Assembly (NCBI GenBank): GCA_035358815.1
Contig: DAOPQC010000008.1
Span: 1-64,000, forward strand
Reading direction: 5' to 3'
From: Thermoanaerobaculales bacterium
Lineage (GTDB): Bacteria > Acidobacteriota > Thermoanaerobaculia > Thermoanaerobaculales > Sulfomarinibacteraceae
DNA: 64,000 nt
Part shown: positions 1 to 8,102 of the stretch, in pieces
Numbering within the stretch: position 1 is the first letter of the stretch
How the letters are laid out: each line of letters starts with the position of its first letter
The notes under the pieces: generated by a model
The model's database searches: none
Told to the model about the DNA's origin: nothing
What the model saw: only the letters and a program-made list of their open reading frames with translations
Program-made: the position numbers and the translations under genes

Positions 1-1165
1 CAGCCGCCGGGATGAAGGACGTGTAGAACGTCGGCCCCATCTCGCCCAGCGGCACGCGGTCGACGCGGTAGTCGTTGTTGATGTCCGGGTCGTCGGCCGC
101 CGAGTAGATCCAGGTGAACAGGTCGACGTGGTCGCCGGGGAGGTTGCCCATCTGGGCGCGCACCGTCTGGCCGCCCTGGAGGGCCGCGATCAGCTCCTCG
201 CCTTGGCGGCGGCCCATGAGCACCGACGGCAGGTCGACGAGGTAGCCGGTCCCGGCGTCGCCGCCCATGGTGATCGTGCACTCATCGGGATCGGAGTCCG
301 GGATGTCCGAGCAGCGGCCGTCGTTGACCATGATGGCGCCCACGGCGCCGGCGGCCTGCGCGAGCTCCAGCTTCACGGTGAAGTTGCAGACGCCGCGGCG
401 GAAGACCGCGATGTTGCCGGCCGTGAAGTCGGTGAGCTCGCTGCCGCAGCCGAGGAGCGGGTCGCCCTCGTTGCCCAGGCCGAGCTGGAGATTCGCCTCG
501 AAGGGCTCGGTCGCCCACAGCCGGTCGCCGATGCAGGCCTGGAGGTCGGCGCAGCCGGTGCCGCCCTCATCGCAGAGAGCGCCGGACGACACCAGGTTGT
601 AGAGCCCGGCGTACATGTGGAGCCACGGGAAGGTGGTCCACTGCGCGCTGTTGACCGAGTAGCTGTTGCGCAGCTCCTCAGGCTCGGTGATCACGACTCG
701 TCCGGCGTTGATGCCCTCCATCGGGATGATCGGCATCTGCCAGGTGAAGGAGCCGTCCGCACCGGCGGGCAGGGGGTTCGGGATCATGAACTGATCGCCG
801 GTGGTGTTGGGCATCTGGAGCTGCAGCATGTAGTTGTTGCACATGGTGTCGGTGTCGAACGCCCAGAACACATCGTTGCCGTTGGTGTCGGTGCCGATCG
901 TCGACTCCAGCATGGTGTTGAAGCCGTCGCCCTCCGGCGGCCACGTCTGGGGCTGGATCGGCACCAGCACGTTCACGTTGATGTCGGCCGCCGGGCCCGG
1001 ACCGAGGTTCTCGTAGGTCGCGGTGAAGGTCGCGAAGCCGTCGGCGACGGGCGCCGGTGGATCGGTCACCACCGCGCCGGTCATGTCCTGCGCCATGGCC
1101 GTCGAAGCCAGCGCGAGCGCGGCGACGCAGACCATGATCCACAAACGTCCCTCGAATCGACTCAT
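1..1165 (-). CDS. Secreted PA-domain protein, C-terminus beyond window
   Basis: The frame is open from an ATG at 1165 to the window edge, so only the first 388 codons are seen. A strong ribosome site (GAGGAGG) precedes the ATG. Residues 1-26 form a signal peptide ending in an AMA-Q cleavage site. The next ~90 residues contain NLGPGPA, as in DUF11/CARDB-like beta-sandwich repeats of surface proteins. Around residues 240-300 there is a protease-associated (PA) domain, with the typical pattern NIAVFRRGVCNFTVKL followed by AAGAVGAIMVND. PA domains are protein-interaction lids, often in secreted subtilases or zinc peptidases, but no catalytic domain is visible in the part present. The protein is probably exported; its enzymatic role is unknown. 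Long opposite-strand frames here are shadows. Confidence 0.8.
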   Translation of the reverse strand, partial: MSRFEGRLWIMVCVAALALASTAMAQDMTGAVVTDPPAPVADGFATFTATYENLGPGPAADINVNVLVPIQPQTWPPEGDGFNTMLESTIGTDTNGNDVFWAFDTDTMCNNYMLQLQMPNTTGDQFMIPNPLPAGADGSFTWQMPIIPMEGINAGRVVITEPEELRNSYSVNSAQWTTFPWLHMYAGLYNLVSSGALCDEGGTGCADLQACIGDRLWATEPFEANLQLGLGNEGDPLLGCGSELTDFTAGNIAVFRRGVCNFTVKLELAQAAGAVGAIMVNDGRCSDIPDSDPDECTITMGGDAGTGYLVDLPSVLMGRRQGEELIAALQGGQTVRAQMGNLPGDHVDLFTWIYSAADDPDINNDYRVDRVPLGEMGPTFYTSFIPAA

Positions 1166-1384
1166 GTTTCCCTCCTCATCGCGTTGATGTTGACGTGCAG
1201 TCCCTCACGCCGGGCGCTGACAGGAACGCCGTGCCGGGATTCTATCATGGGCCGTCCAGCAGCCGCACGATGGCCGCGGCCGGCACGCCGCCGTGCGCCG
1301 CTCGCGGCCGGGCAGCGCAGGGGACCGGAGGCTTGGTCGCGGGGTGCGTTGGGGCGGGCCGCCCGGGCCCGCGCGTCAGACCCG

Positions 1385-1585
1385 TCAGCCACCGCCAGCC
1401 GGCGCGCAGCCGCCCTGGGGCGAGGCCGAACCGGTCGAGGAGGAGCTCGCGAACACCGACAGCTGGCGCTCGACCCGCGCGCTGCCGCAGCTCGGGCAGC
1501 TGACGCCGTCACTGCCGGCGGACATCGGCTGCAGCTTCTGGAACACCTGACGGCAGTCCCGGCAGCGGTACTCGTAGATCGGCAT
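1385..1585 (-). CDS. FmdB-type zinc ribbon protein
   Basis: A 66-residue protein beginning MPIYEYRCRDC, the hallmark of the FmdB/CxxC_CxxC_SSSS family. Two CxxC pairs (CRDC and CPSC) form one zinc ribbon in residues 8-35. The tail is rich in Ser, Gly and Pro and probably disordered. The family is small, soluble and of undefined function, and is often proposed to be regulatory. The start lies 16 bp after the stop of the ArsR-type regulator on the same strand, so the two are probably one transcript. The longer frame reading through this gene is not needed, because the conserved family start is the ATG at 1585. Confidence 0.85.
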   Translation of the reverse strand: MPIYEYRCRDCRQVFQKLQPMSAGSDGVSCPSCGSARVERQLSVFASSSSTGSASPQGGCAPAGGG

Positions 1586-1601
1586 TCCGGCCTCCGTCGG
1601 C

Positions 1602-1961
1602 TCAGCGCCTGCGCGCGCCGGCCCGGTCCATCTGCTGGCGGCCCTCGACGATCGTGTGGTGCTCGCGGTCGATGCGCAGCTCCAGCGAGTCGCAGACGTT
1701 GCGGCAGATGGCGAAGACCCCCGCGTCCGAGATCTGGTAGAAGACGTTGAGGCCGTCCCGACGGCTGTCAACGAGGCCGGCCCGCTTGAGCACCGAGAGG
1801 TGCTTCGACACGTTGGCCTGGCTGCCGCCGACGACGTCGAGGATGTCGGACACGCAGCGCTCGCTGCCCTGGAGGCTGTGCAGGATCTTGAGCCGGGTCG
1901 GGTCCGCCATCGCCTTGAGCACCTCGGCAATCCGGTGCAGCAGTTCATCTGATGCGACCAC
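1602..1961 (-). CDS. ArsR/SmtB-family transcriptional regulator
   Basis: A 119-residue winged-helix protein of normal family length. Residues ~10-30 carry the ArsR hallmark LKAMADPTRLKIL, followed by the recognition region GGSQANVSKHLSVLKRAGLV and the wing GLNVFYQI. Cysteines (ERCVSD near residue 35, ICRNVCD near residue 88) could bind metal, but the ligand cannot be read from sequence. The start is a GTG with a strong GAGGAGG site upstream. It leads a two-gene unit with the FmdB-type protein. An AT-rich near-palindrome at about 2002-2013 in its upstream region could hold the promoter or its own operator, as is usual for self-repressed ArsR regulators. Confidence 0.88.
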   Translation of the reverse strand: MVASDELLHRIAEVLKAMADPTRLKILHSLQGSERCVSDILDVVGGSQANVSKHLSVLKRAGLVDSRRDGLNVFYQISDAGVFAICRNVCDSLELRIDREHHTIVEGRQQMDRAGARRR

Positions 1962-2133
1962 GGCCCCCTCCTCGCGCAGGACTCCACCACATCACCAAGC
2001 GGTAATATATTGGATGGCACATGGCGCGTCAATCGGATCGGGGGCTCCCGGGCGGAGTCGGCGCCTCCGCGAGGTCCGAACGCGGGAGACGACGCTTGAC
2101 CCTCCCCTCCGACCGAGGACAGAATGGCCGAAC

Positions 2134-2219
2134 GCCGGAGTGGCGGAATGGCAGACGCAGGGGACTCAAAATCCCCCGGGGGCAACTCCGTGTGGGTTCG
2201 AATCCCACCTCCGGCACCA
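2134..2219 (+). tRNA. tRNA-Leu (anticodon CAA)
   Basis: An 86-nt class II tRNA. The acceptor stem GCCGGAG pairs with CTCCGGC, and discriminator A and CCA are encoded. The anticodon stem GGGGA/TCCCC holds the loop CTCAAAA, giving anticodon CAA. A long variable arm and the T-loop GGTTCGAATCC are present. It reads UUG leucine codons. Confidence 0.95.
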
Positions 2220-2440
2220 GGCTTCGTTCTCGACCTCCGGGAGAGAATGAAGCCTGCCACGGCGAAGCGCAGCGAAGCCGGGCTGACCAGGTCACGCCAT
2301 GCGGGCCGAGAACTACGCCCTGGCAAGCCAGGCTCGTTCTCGACCGGCGGGAGAGAACGAAGCCTGCCACGGCGAAGCGCAGCGAAGCCGGGCTGACCAG
2401 GTCACGCCATGCGGGCCGAGAACTACGCCCTGGCAAGCCA
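2220..2440. repeat. Two tandem ~110-bp direct repeats after tRNA-Leu
   Basis: Copy 1 (2220-2330) and copy 2 (2331-2440) begin immediately after the tRNA 3' end and are nearly identical; differences sit mainly in the first 30 bases. Each contains a small inverted repeat (TTCGTTCTCGAC... GAGAATGAAGCC type) and then an identical block ending TGGCAAGCCA. No gene is supported. It looks like a duplicated noncoding unit, perhaps a 3' trailer or a terminator-like element. Confidence 0.7.
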
Positions 2441-2689
2441 CCTGGGTTTGCGTCGCCCACCGCCCATGCACCCTCGCGACGCGACGTGTCGCCGCCAGCG
2501 AGTGGCCGTACGCCAACCTTCCCGCTTTCCGGCCTGACCTCCCGTCAGGCCTGCGACCCCCTTGGCTACGGCCACCCATCGCTGCCGGCGGCACGTGCGA
2601 ATCCCACCTCCGCCAGTGGGCTTCGTGGGGTAGCCTTCCAGCCTGCATTCCCAGCTCATCGGCTCACGTCGTGAGGCCTCTATCGGCGC

Positions 2690-2955
2690 TTTCCCAAGGC
2701 GAGGAGGAAGAGACGGGCGCGGGCGCAGAGTCGGGAACGGGAACCCGGCTCCACCTTCCGGCTCCGCCGTGGCAAGCGGGAACGGGAACGGGAACGGGTT
2801 CGGGAACGGAACGTGCATCGGGCGCGGATCCGGCTTCGTCCTTCGGACTACGCCGTGACAGGTCCGGCTTCGTCCTGCGGACGACGCCTTGACGTGAGCG
2901 GGCGGGGGGACAAACCCCAAATCTTATCCCCCAGATCCCAGATCCTGGGTGGGGG
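2690..2955. repeat. Composite interspersed repeat, copy A
   Basis: Contains GGGAAC hexamer runs (about 2738-2810), GC-rich units of the form TTCGGACTACGCCGTGACA, and the terminal module TATCCCCCAGATCCCAGATC followed by CTGG (2925-2948). The module ends 19 bp from the stop of the minus-strand outer-membrane gene. Related copies lie at 4090-4320, 5990-6119, 23878-24115 and 27377-27537. The stretch 2441-2690 between the tandem repeats and this element holds no gene I can support. Confidence 0.7.
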
Positions 2956-2967
2956 GTGGCGGCTCCG

Positions 2968-3933
2968 CTACCACCGATACTGGTAGGCGAGGGTGAGCTC
3001 GTCGAAGTCGGCGCCGGCGCTGGTGTAGGCGCCGGTGTGGGCCGCGAGCTTGAGCGAGTGGGCGCCGCCGAGCGGCAGCGACAGGGTGGCACCGACCCTC
3101 GAGTTCTTCTGGAGGTCGTCCTTCTCGACGCCGTCGATCGAGGTGCGGCCGCCCGTGTACCAGTTGCCGTCGACGCCGAGCCAGACCCCGCCCTTGAAGT
3201 TGTAGCTGAGGTGGGCCTGGAAGCTGCCGATCGGGTCCTGGGACTTGGTCGCGCCGAGGAAGTCGTCGTTGTCGGTCAGGAACCAGACCCCGGCCGCGGC
3301 CTCGAAGATCCAGGGGCCCCTGATGCTCGAGTAGCCGATCTCCGGTTTGAAGCCCCAACGGTTGTTGCCGAAGTTGATGATCCGGGTCGGGTCGTACTGG
3401 CCGGTGGGCGCGGACACCGTCAGGCTCACGCCGACGTTGCGGCCCTGCCTGTAGCGCGCGAACTCGGCCGGCGTCAGCGCCGGGCCGCCGAGCACGTTGA
3501 CGGCGAGCCGCAGGCGCATGTCTCCGGAGCCCGAGCGGCTGTCGCTGATGACCTCGCCGTGGTAGAGGGCCGAGCCGCTGATGAAAGCGAACGGCACGGT
3601 TGCAGTGACCGACGCCGATCGGCCGAGCATCCCGAACGAGCGCAGGTAGCCGACGGTCGGGATCTGGAGGTCGACGTCGAGGTCCTCGATCGGCAGGCTG
3701 GGATCGGTGACCACGTTGCCGGTCGAGTAGCGGTAGGCGAGGATCACGAAGTTGAGCCCAGTGGGGATCGTGCGGTAGGCGCGGGGCTCCAGCTCCTGGG
3801 CGCCGGCCGTGCCCGCTGACAGGATTGCCAGCGCCGCGAGCAGCAGGGCGCACCGGCCGGCACGCTTCGTTTGGATGCAGCAGCGATCATGGACAGTCAG
3901 GTGATCCGGAGAGCTGTTGTCGCCAATCATGCC
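2968..3933 (-). CDS. Outer-membrane beta-barrel (MetA-pathway/PF13557-like)
   Basis: From the ATG at 3933 the product is 321 residues with a signal peptide (ALLLAALAILSAGTAGAQ) and then alternating hydrophobic/polar strands. It ends YQYRW with a C-terminal aromatic, typical of outer-membrane barrels. Phrases such as NRWGFKPEIGYS, FKGGVWLGVDGNWYTGG and SVTATVPF match the 'MetA pathway of phenol degradation' family of putative outer-membrane channels. A possible hydrophobic-substrate channel role is family inference only. A GAGG ribosome site lies just before the ATG at 3933. The frame stays open upstream to 4092, but that extension would bury the signal peptide 70 residues in. Confidence 0.72.
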   Translation of the reverse strand, partial: GMIGDNSSPDHLTVHDRCCIQTKRAGRCALLLAALAILSAGTAGAQELEPRAYRTIPTGLNFVILAYRYSTGNVVTDPSLPIEDLDVDLQIPTVGYLRSFGMLGRSASVTATVPFAFISGSALYHGEVISDSRSGSGDMRLRLAVNVLGGPALTPAEFARYRQGRNVGVSLTVSAPTGQYDPTRIINFGNNRWGFKPEIGYSSIRGPWIFEAAAGVWFLTDNDDFLGATKSQDPIGSFQAHLSYNFKGGVWLGVDGNWYTGGRTSIDGVEKDDLQKNSRVGATLSLPLGGAHSLKLAAHTGAYTSAGADFDELTLAYQYRW

Positions 3934-4089
3934 GTCCTCGCCACAGTCAAAGCTCTCAGGGCGTTCCGCGTCCCGGCTTCCGCCGAGGCGTCGGAGCAGC
4001 GGTCCGAACTCAGACACGTGTGCCGCCGACCCTCGCAGAATCGTGGCACATCGGCTCAGCCCGGTCGATAGGGAGTTCTGCGGGTCGCA

Positions 4090-4320
4090 CACGCGGATCC
4101 GGCTCCGTCCTTCGGACTTCGCCGTGACAAGTCCGGCTCCGTCCAGCGGGCTCCGCCGCGACAGGAGCGGAAGCGCAGGAGTCCCGGGAACGGGGACGGG
4201 AATCCGGCTTCGCCTTCCGGCTCCGTTCGGCGAACTCCGCCGTGACGAGTCGGCTCCGCCGTGACAGGCGGGAGCGGGAACGGATCGTGAACCCTATCCC
4301 CCAGATCCCAGATCCTGGCC
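4090..4320. repeat. Composite interspersed repeat, copy B
   Basis: Several TTCGGACTTCGCCGTGACA-type units, short GGGAACGGGGACGGGAA runs, and the terminal module CCCTATCCCCCAGATCCCAG ending at about 4318. It sits 21 bp from the stop codon of the DUF1846 gene, in the same relative position as copies A, C and E. Confidence 0.7.
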
Positions 4321-4339
4321 CCCGGGGTGGGCGGGGGTG

Positions 4340-5869
4340 TCACGACGCAAACAGCTTGTCGGTGGCGAAGCTGGGGTCGCAGGTGAGGTTGACGCCGATC
4401 CGGCGCAGCCCCCGTTCGTCCCCGGGCGTCGGCAGGTGGGTGAGGTGGACCTCGCAGCCGCGCAGGCGCGGCAGCTGCCGCATCGCGTCGTGGGCGATCG
4501 GGCTCGTGGTCGAGCTGATGCTGAGCGTGATCAGCGTCTCGTCGAGGTTGAGGCTGATCGAGCCGAGGCCCAGCACATCCTTGCGCAGGCCGCCGATCGA
4601 CTGGATGACGACCGGGCTGATCAGGTCGAGGTGGCTGGGGATGCCGGCCAGCCGCTTGATCGCGTTGAGCACCATCGCGGAGCTGGCGTGCATCAGCGGC
4701 GAGTTGCGGCCGGTCACGACGTCGCCGTCGGGAAGCTCGAGCGCGGCGCCGCTGAAGACGCCGCGGTGGCCCTTGTCGGCGCGGCGCTCGGCGACGAGCG
4801 CTGCCTCGCGCGCCGGCACCACCACCGATCGGTCCTCGGGGCGGGTGTCGAACTCCTCCATCAGCGCCTCGATGCGCTGCACCGTCTCCGGCTGCTCGAG
4901 CCCGAGCGCGACGTCGCAGGCGTAGCGGAAGTACCGCCGGGCGAGCTCCTGCTTGCCAGCCTCGCGCGCCGCCTCGTCGTCGACGATCGCGAAGCCGGCT
5001 CGGTTGACCCCCATGTCGGTGGGCGACCGGTACATCGACTCGCCGGTGATCCTCTCCAGGATCCGCTTCAGCAGCGGGAATGCTTCGACGTCGCGGTTGT
5101 AGTTGACCGCGCGCTCGTCGTAGCAGTCGAGGTGGAAGGGGTCGATCATGTTGACGTCTCTGAGCTCGGCGGTCGCCGCTTCGTAGGCGGCGTTGACCGG
5201 GTGGCGCAGCGGCAGGTTCCAGATCGGGAAGGTCTCGAACTTCGCGTATCCGGAGCGCACCCCCATCCTGTGCTCGTGGTAGATCTGCGCGAGGCAGATG
5301 CCCATCTTGCCGCTGTTGGGCCCGGGCGCGTTGACCACCACCAGCGGGGCCTCGGTCTCGATGTACGGGTTCGAGCCGTAGCCCTGGTCGCTCACCACCC
5401 GGTCGACGTCGACGGGGTAGCCAGGGATCGGGCGATGGGTGTAGACCTGGATCCCGCGCCGCTCGAGCTTGCTGATGAAGGACGTGGCGGACGGCTGGCC
5501 CTCGAAGCGGGTGACCACCACCGCGCGCACCGTGAGGCCGTGCTCCCGCAGGTCGTCGATCAGCTTGGAGGCGTCGGCGTCGTAGGTGATGCCGAAGTCG
5601 CCCCGGACCTTGCGCCGTTCGATGTCTCCCGCCCAGATGCAGAGGATGATCTCGGTCCGGCCGCGCAGCTCCTGGAGCAGGCGAAGCTTGACGTTGGGGT
5701 CGAAGCCGGGGAGCACCCGCGAGGCGTGGTAGTCATAGAGCAGCTTGCCCCCGAACTCGAGGTAGAGCTTGCCGCCGACCCGATCGATGCGCTCCAGGAT
5801 CGCCGCACTCTGCTCGGCGAGGTAGAGCTCGTTGTCGAACGCTCGCCGCTTGCCACGCGCCTCGGCCAC
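4340..5869 (-). CDS. DUF1846 family protein
   Basis: A 509-residue protein of the usual DUF1846 (PF08903) length. The family core near the N-terminus reads AFDNELYLAEQ and then GGKLYLEFGGKLLYDYHASR. Further conserved stretches are VNAPGPNSGKMGICLAQIYH and NRAGFAIVDDEAAR. A structure exists for the family and it has been likened to nucleotide-binding folds, but no biochemical role is established that I can name. I chose a GTG at 5869 because GGAGG precedes it by four bases and it matches the family N-terminus. The frame extends to a TTG at 5953 without a ribosome site. It is a single gene between two repeat elements. Confidence 0.85.
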   Translation of the reverse strand: MAEARGKRRAFDNELYLAEQSAAILERIDRVGGKLYLEFGGKLLYDYHASRVLPGFDPNVKLRLLQELRGRTEIILCIWAGDIERRKVRGDFGITYDADASKLIDDLREHGLTVRAVVVTRFEGQPSATSFISKLERRGIQVYTHRPIPGYPVDVDRVVSDQGYGSNPYIETEAPLVVVNAPGPNSGKMGICLAQIYHEHRMGVRSGYAKFETFPIWNLPLRHPVNAAYEAATAELRDVNMIDPFHLDCYDERAVNYNRDVEAFPLLKRILERITGESMYRSPTDMGVNRAGFAIVDDEAAREAGKQELARRYFRYACDVALGLEQPETVQRIEALMEEFDTRPEDRSVVVPAREAALVAERRADKGHRGVFSGAALELPDGDVVTGRNSPLMHASSAMVLNAIKRLAGIPSHLDLISPVVIQSIGGLRKDVLGLGSISLNLDETLITLSISSTTSPIAHDAMRQLPRLRGCEVHLTHLPTPGDERGLRRIGVNLTCDPSFATDKLFAS

Positions 5870-5989
5870 AAACCCTCCAGAACCCGGCTCGATGTCGCGA
5901 CGGCCAGCAGGATAGCAGGCGGCAAGGGCGGGGTCGAACGCAGTCGGCGCCAACCCAGTTCATGAGCGGTTTGAGCCGAGCGAGACGTC

Positions 5990-6119
5990 GTTTCGGGAAC
6001 GGGGACGGGAACGGGAACGGGGACGGATCCGGCTTCGCCCGCGGCTACGCCGTGACAAGAGCGGGCGCGGAAGCGGGCGCGGCCCTTACCCCCTATCCCC
6101 CAGATCCCAGATCCTGGTG
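5990..6119. repeat. Composite interspersed repeat, copy C
   Basis: The shortest complete copy: a GGGAACGGGGACGGGAACGG hexamer run (5995-6025), one CGGCTACGCCGTGACA unit, a GC-rich spacer, and the terminal module CCTATCCCCCAGATCCCAGA ending at 6119. It lies 10 bp from the rtcB stop codon. Confidence 0.72.
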
Positions 6120-6129
6120 GGGAGGGGGG

Positions 6130-7581
6130 TCACCCCTTGACCACCGCCACTGGGCGCAGCCGGGCGACCTTGCGCGCGATCCCCGCAGCCACCACCGCGT
6201 CGACCACCGCATCGACGTCCTTGTAGGCGGCCGGGGCCTCCTCGGCGAGGCCCGGCATCGAGCCGGCGCGGACCCGGATGCCGCGCTCCTCCAGCTCCTT
6301 GCGCAGCGCGCCGCCGTGGATCGTGCGCTTGGCGCGGCTCCTGCTCATGGTGCGCCCTGCGCCGTGGCAGCAGGAGGCGAGCGAGCGCTCGGAGCTGCCC
6401 TCGGTGCCGGCCAGGACCCACGACGCGGTGCCCATGCTGCCCGGCACCAACACCGGCTGGCCAATGGCGCGGTACTCCGGCGGCAGGTCCGGAAAGCCGG
6501 GGCCGAAGGCGCGGGTGGCGCCCTTGCGGTGCACGCAGACCCGGCGCCGCACGCCGTCGAACGCGTGCTCCTCGGTCTTGCCCATGTTGTGGGCGATGTC
6601 GTAGACCTGGTGCAGATGGGGCTCGCGGGTGCGGCCGCGCAGGGCCTCGGTGAAGGCGCCGCGGGCGTGGTGCGCCAGCACCTGGCGGTTGGCGAAGGCG
6701 TAGTTGGCCGCGCAGCGCATGGCGGCGAGATAGTCCTGGCCCTCGGGGGAGTCGTTTGGAGCGCACACCAGCTCGCGGTCGGGCAGCCGGATGTGGTAGC
6801 GCTCGACCGCGCCCTGGAAGGACTTCACGTAGTCGGTGCAGACCTGGTGACCGAAGCCGCGCGAGCCGCAGTGGATGAGCACGGTCAGGAAGCCCTCCTC
6901 GAGCCCCATGGCCCGCGCCGCGTCGACGTCGAAGACCTCGTCGACGACCTCGACCTCGATGAAGTGGTTGCCGGCGCCCAGCGTGCCGACCTGGGTGCGG
7001 CCGCGGTCCCGGGCCCGCCGGCCGACCTTGGCGAAGTCGGCGCCGGCGAGCACCCCGCCCCCCTCGGTGCGGGCCACGTCCGACTCGGTGCCGTAGCCGC
7101 GCCGGCGCGCCCACTCGCCGCCCTCGCGGCACACCCGCTCGAGCTCGCGGTCGTCCAGCTTGAGCCGTCCACCGGTGCCAACCCCGCTTGGGCAGGCGGC
7201 GTCGAGCGCCGAGGCGAGGTCGCCGATCGCGCCCTCCACGTCGGCGAAGCGGACGTTGGAGGCGAGCAGCCGCACCCCGCAGTTGATGTCGTAGCCGATG
7301 GCGCCCGGCGAGATCAGCCCGTGCGGCAGCTCGGTGGCGGCCACCCCGCCGATCGGGAAGCCGTAGCCCTGGTGGACGTCGGGCATCACCAGCACCCGAC
7401 CGACCACGCCCGGGAGAGTGGCGGCATTCACCGCCTGCTCGAGCGACGACTCGCCGCCGATCGCCTCGAGCAGTGCGCGCGAGGCGAACACCCGCACCGG
7501 CACCCGCATGTCGGCGCGCACCGAGGTCGGGATCTCCCACTCGTGGTCGCTGATCCGCCGCAGGTCCTTGAGATCGACCAT
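6130..7581 (-). CDS. rtcB: RtcB RNA-splicing ligase
   Basis: A 483-residue protein of normal RtcB length. RtcB joins RNA 2',3'-cyclic phosphate or 3'-phosphate ends to 5'-OH ends using GTP and Mn2+. Conserved signatures are MPDVHQGYGFPIGG, SPGAIGYDINCGVR (metal-binding Cys), GAGNHFIE, HCGSRGFGH, HNMGK and CCHGAGRTMSR, whose His is the guanylylated residue. All key residues appear intact. The archease gene lies directly upstream on the same strand, 54 bp away, and archease is the known activator of RtcB guanylylation. No RtcR-type activator or -24/-12 promoter adjoins the pair, unlike the E. coli rtcBA arrangement. Confidence 0.95.
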   Translation of the reverse strand: MVDLKDLRRISDHEWEIPTSVRADMRVPVRVFASRALLEAIGGESSLEQAVNAATLPGVVGRVLVMPDVHQGYGFPIGGVAATELPHGLISPGAIGYDINCGVRLLASNVRFADVEGAIGDLASALDAACPSGVGTGGRLKLDDRELERVCREGGEWARRRGYGTESDVARTEGGGVLAGADFAKVGRRARDRGRTQVGTLGAGNHFIEVEVVDEVFDVDAARAMGLEEGFLTVLIHCGSRGFGHQVCTDYVKSFQGAVERYHIRLPDRELVCAPNDSPEGQDYLAAMRCAANYAFANRQVLAHHARGAFTEALRGRTREPHLHQVYDIAHNMGKTEEHAFDGVRRRVCVHRKGATRAFGPGFPDLPPEYRAIGQPVLVPGSMGTASWVLAGTEGSSERSLASCCHGAGRTMSRSRAKRTIHGGALRKELEERGIRVRAGSMPGLAEEAPAAYKDVDAVVDAVVAAGIARKVARLRPVAVVKG

Positions 7582-7635
7582 GGTCCGCCTCGGCCCCGTT
7601 CCCTCGACAAACCGCCGCCCACGCGCGGCATTCGA

Positions 7636-8046
7636 TCAGACGTCGAACACGATGCAGGTCTCGAGGCCCTGATCGGTGTCACGCACCTCGAGTTTGTGGT
7701 AGGTCACCGCCTTGATCTCCTTGGTCTGCGAGCCGATGGGCGCCCCCTCGAGACGCGCCTCCAGCCTGCCCTCGGCTGCAACGAGCTCGAGCACGTCGAA
7801 GGCCAGCCCCTCGGACTCGGCCAGATAGAGCAGCTCGGCCAGGAACTCGACCAGCAGGGACTCGCGGTCGGCGCCCTCGAGCTCGAGCCGTCGTCGCTGC
7901 CGGGGGCCGTCCGCCCGCACGACGCCCATCAGCCGGTACATCCCGATGGCAGCTTCGGCGAGCAGGGTCGCCAAGTCCGGCGCCCACACCTCGAGCGCCC
8001 AGTCGGCGGTGTGCCCGAGCTCGCGGTGTCCCTGCCGCGCCTGCAT
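7636..8046 (-). CDS. Archease, RtcB activator
   Basis: A 136-residue protein with the archease pattern: HTADWALEVWAPDLATLLAEA near the N-terminus, LLVEFLAELLYLAE in the middle, and EIKAVTYHKLEV with the terminal D-V. The conserved acidic and histidine residues of the metal site (the Asp of HTAD, the terminal Asp) are present. Archease is a small metal-binding chaperone that speeds RtcB guanylylation and turnover. The gene lies just ahead of rtcB and is probably cotranscribed with it. Confidence 0.92.
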   Translation of the reverse strand: MQARQGHRELGHTADWALEVWAPDLATLLAEAAIGMYRLMGVVRADGPRQRRRLELEGADRESLLVEFLAELLYLAESEGLAFDVLELVAAEGRLEARLEGAPIGSQTKEIKAVTYHKLEVRDTDQGLETCIVFDV

Positions 8047-8102
8047 GACAATCTCAGACTATCACCGGGCCGCATCGAGCCCGCTGCGTCGCGGGACCGC
8101 GG

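Noticed and set aside
128..1750. 540-codon plus-strand open frame
   Set aside because: Its product is Arg/Ala/Gly-rich without domains and it lies opposite the PA-domain, FmdB-type and ArsR genes. It is a GC-rich shadow.
4337..5965. Long plus-strand frames opposite the DUF1846 gene and others (for example 5962-8211, 9481-11490, 38740-41412, 44050-45858)
   Set aside because: Each mirrors a recognised minus-strand gene, lacks domains and has the His/Arg/Gly bias of antisense frames in high-G+C DNA.
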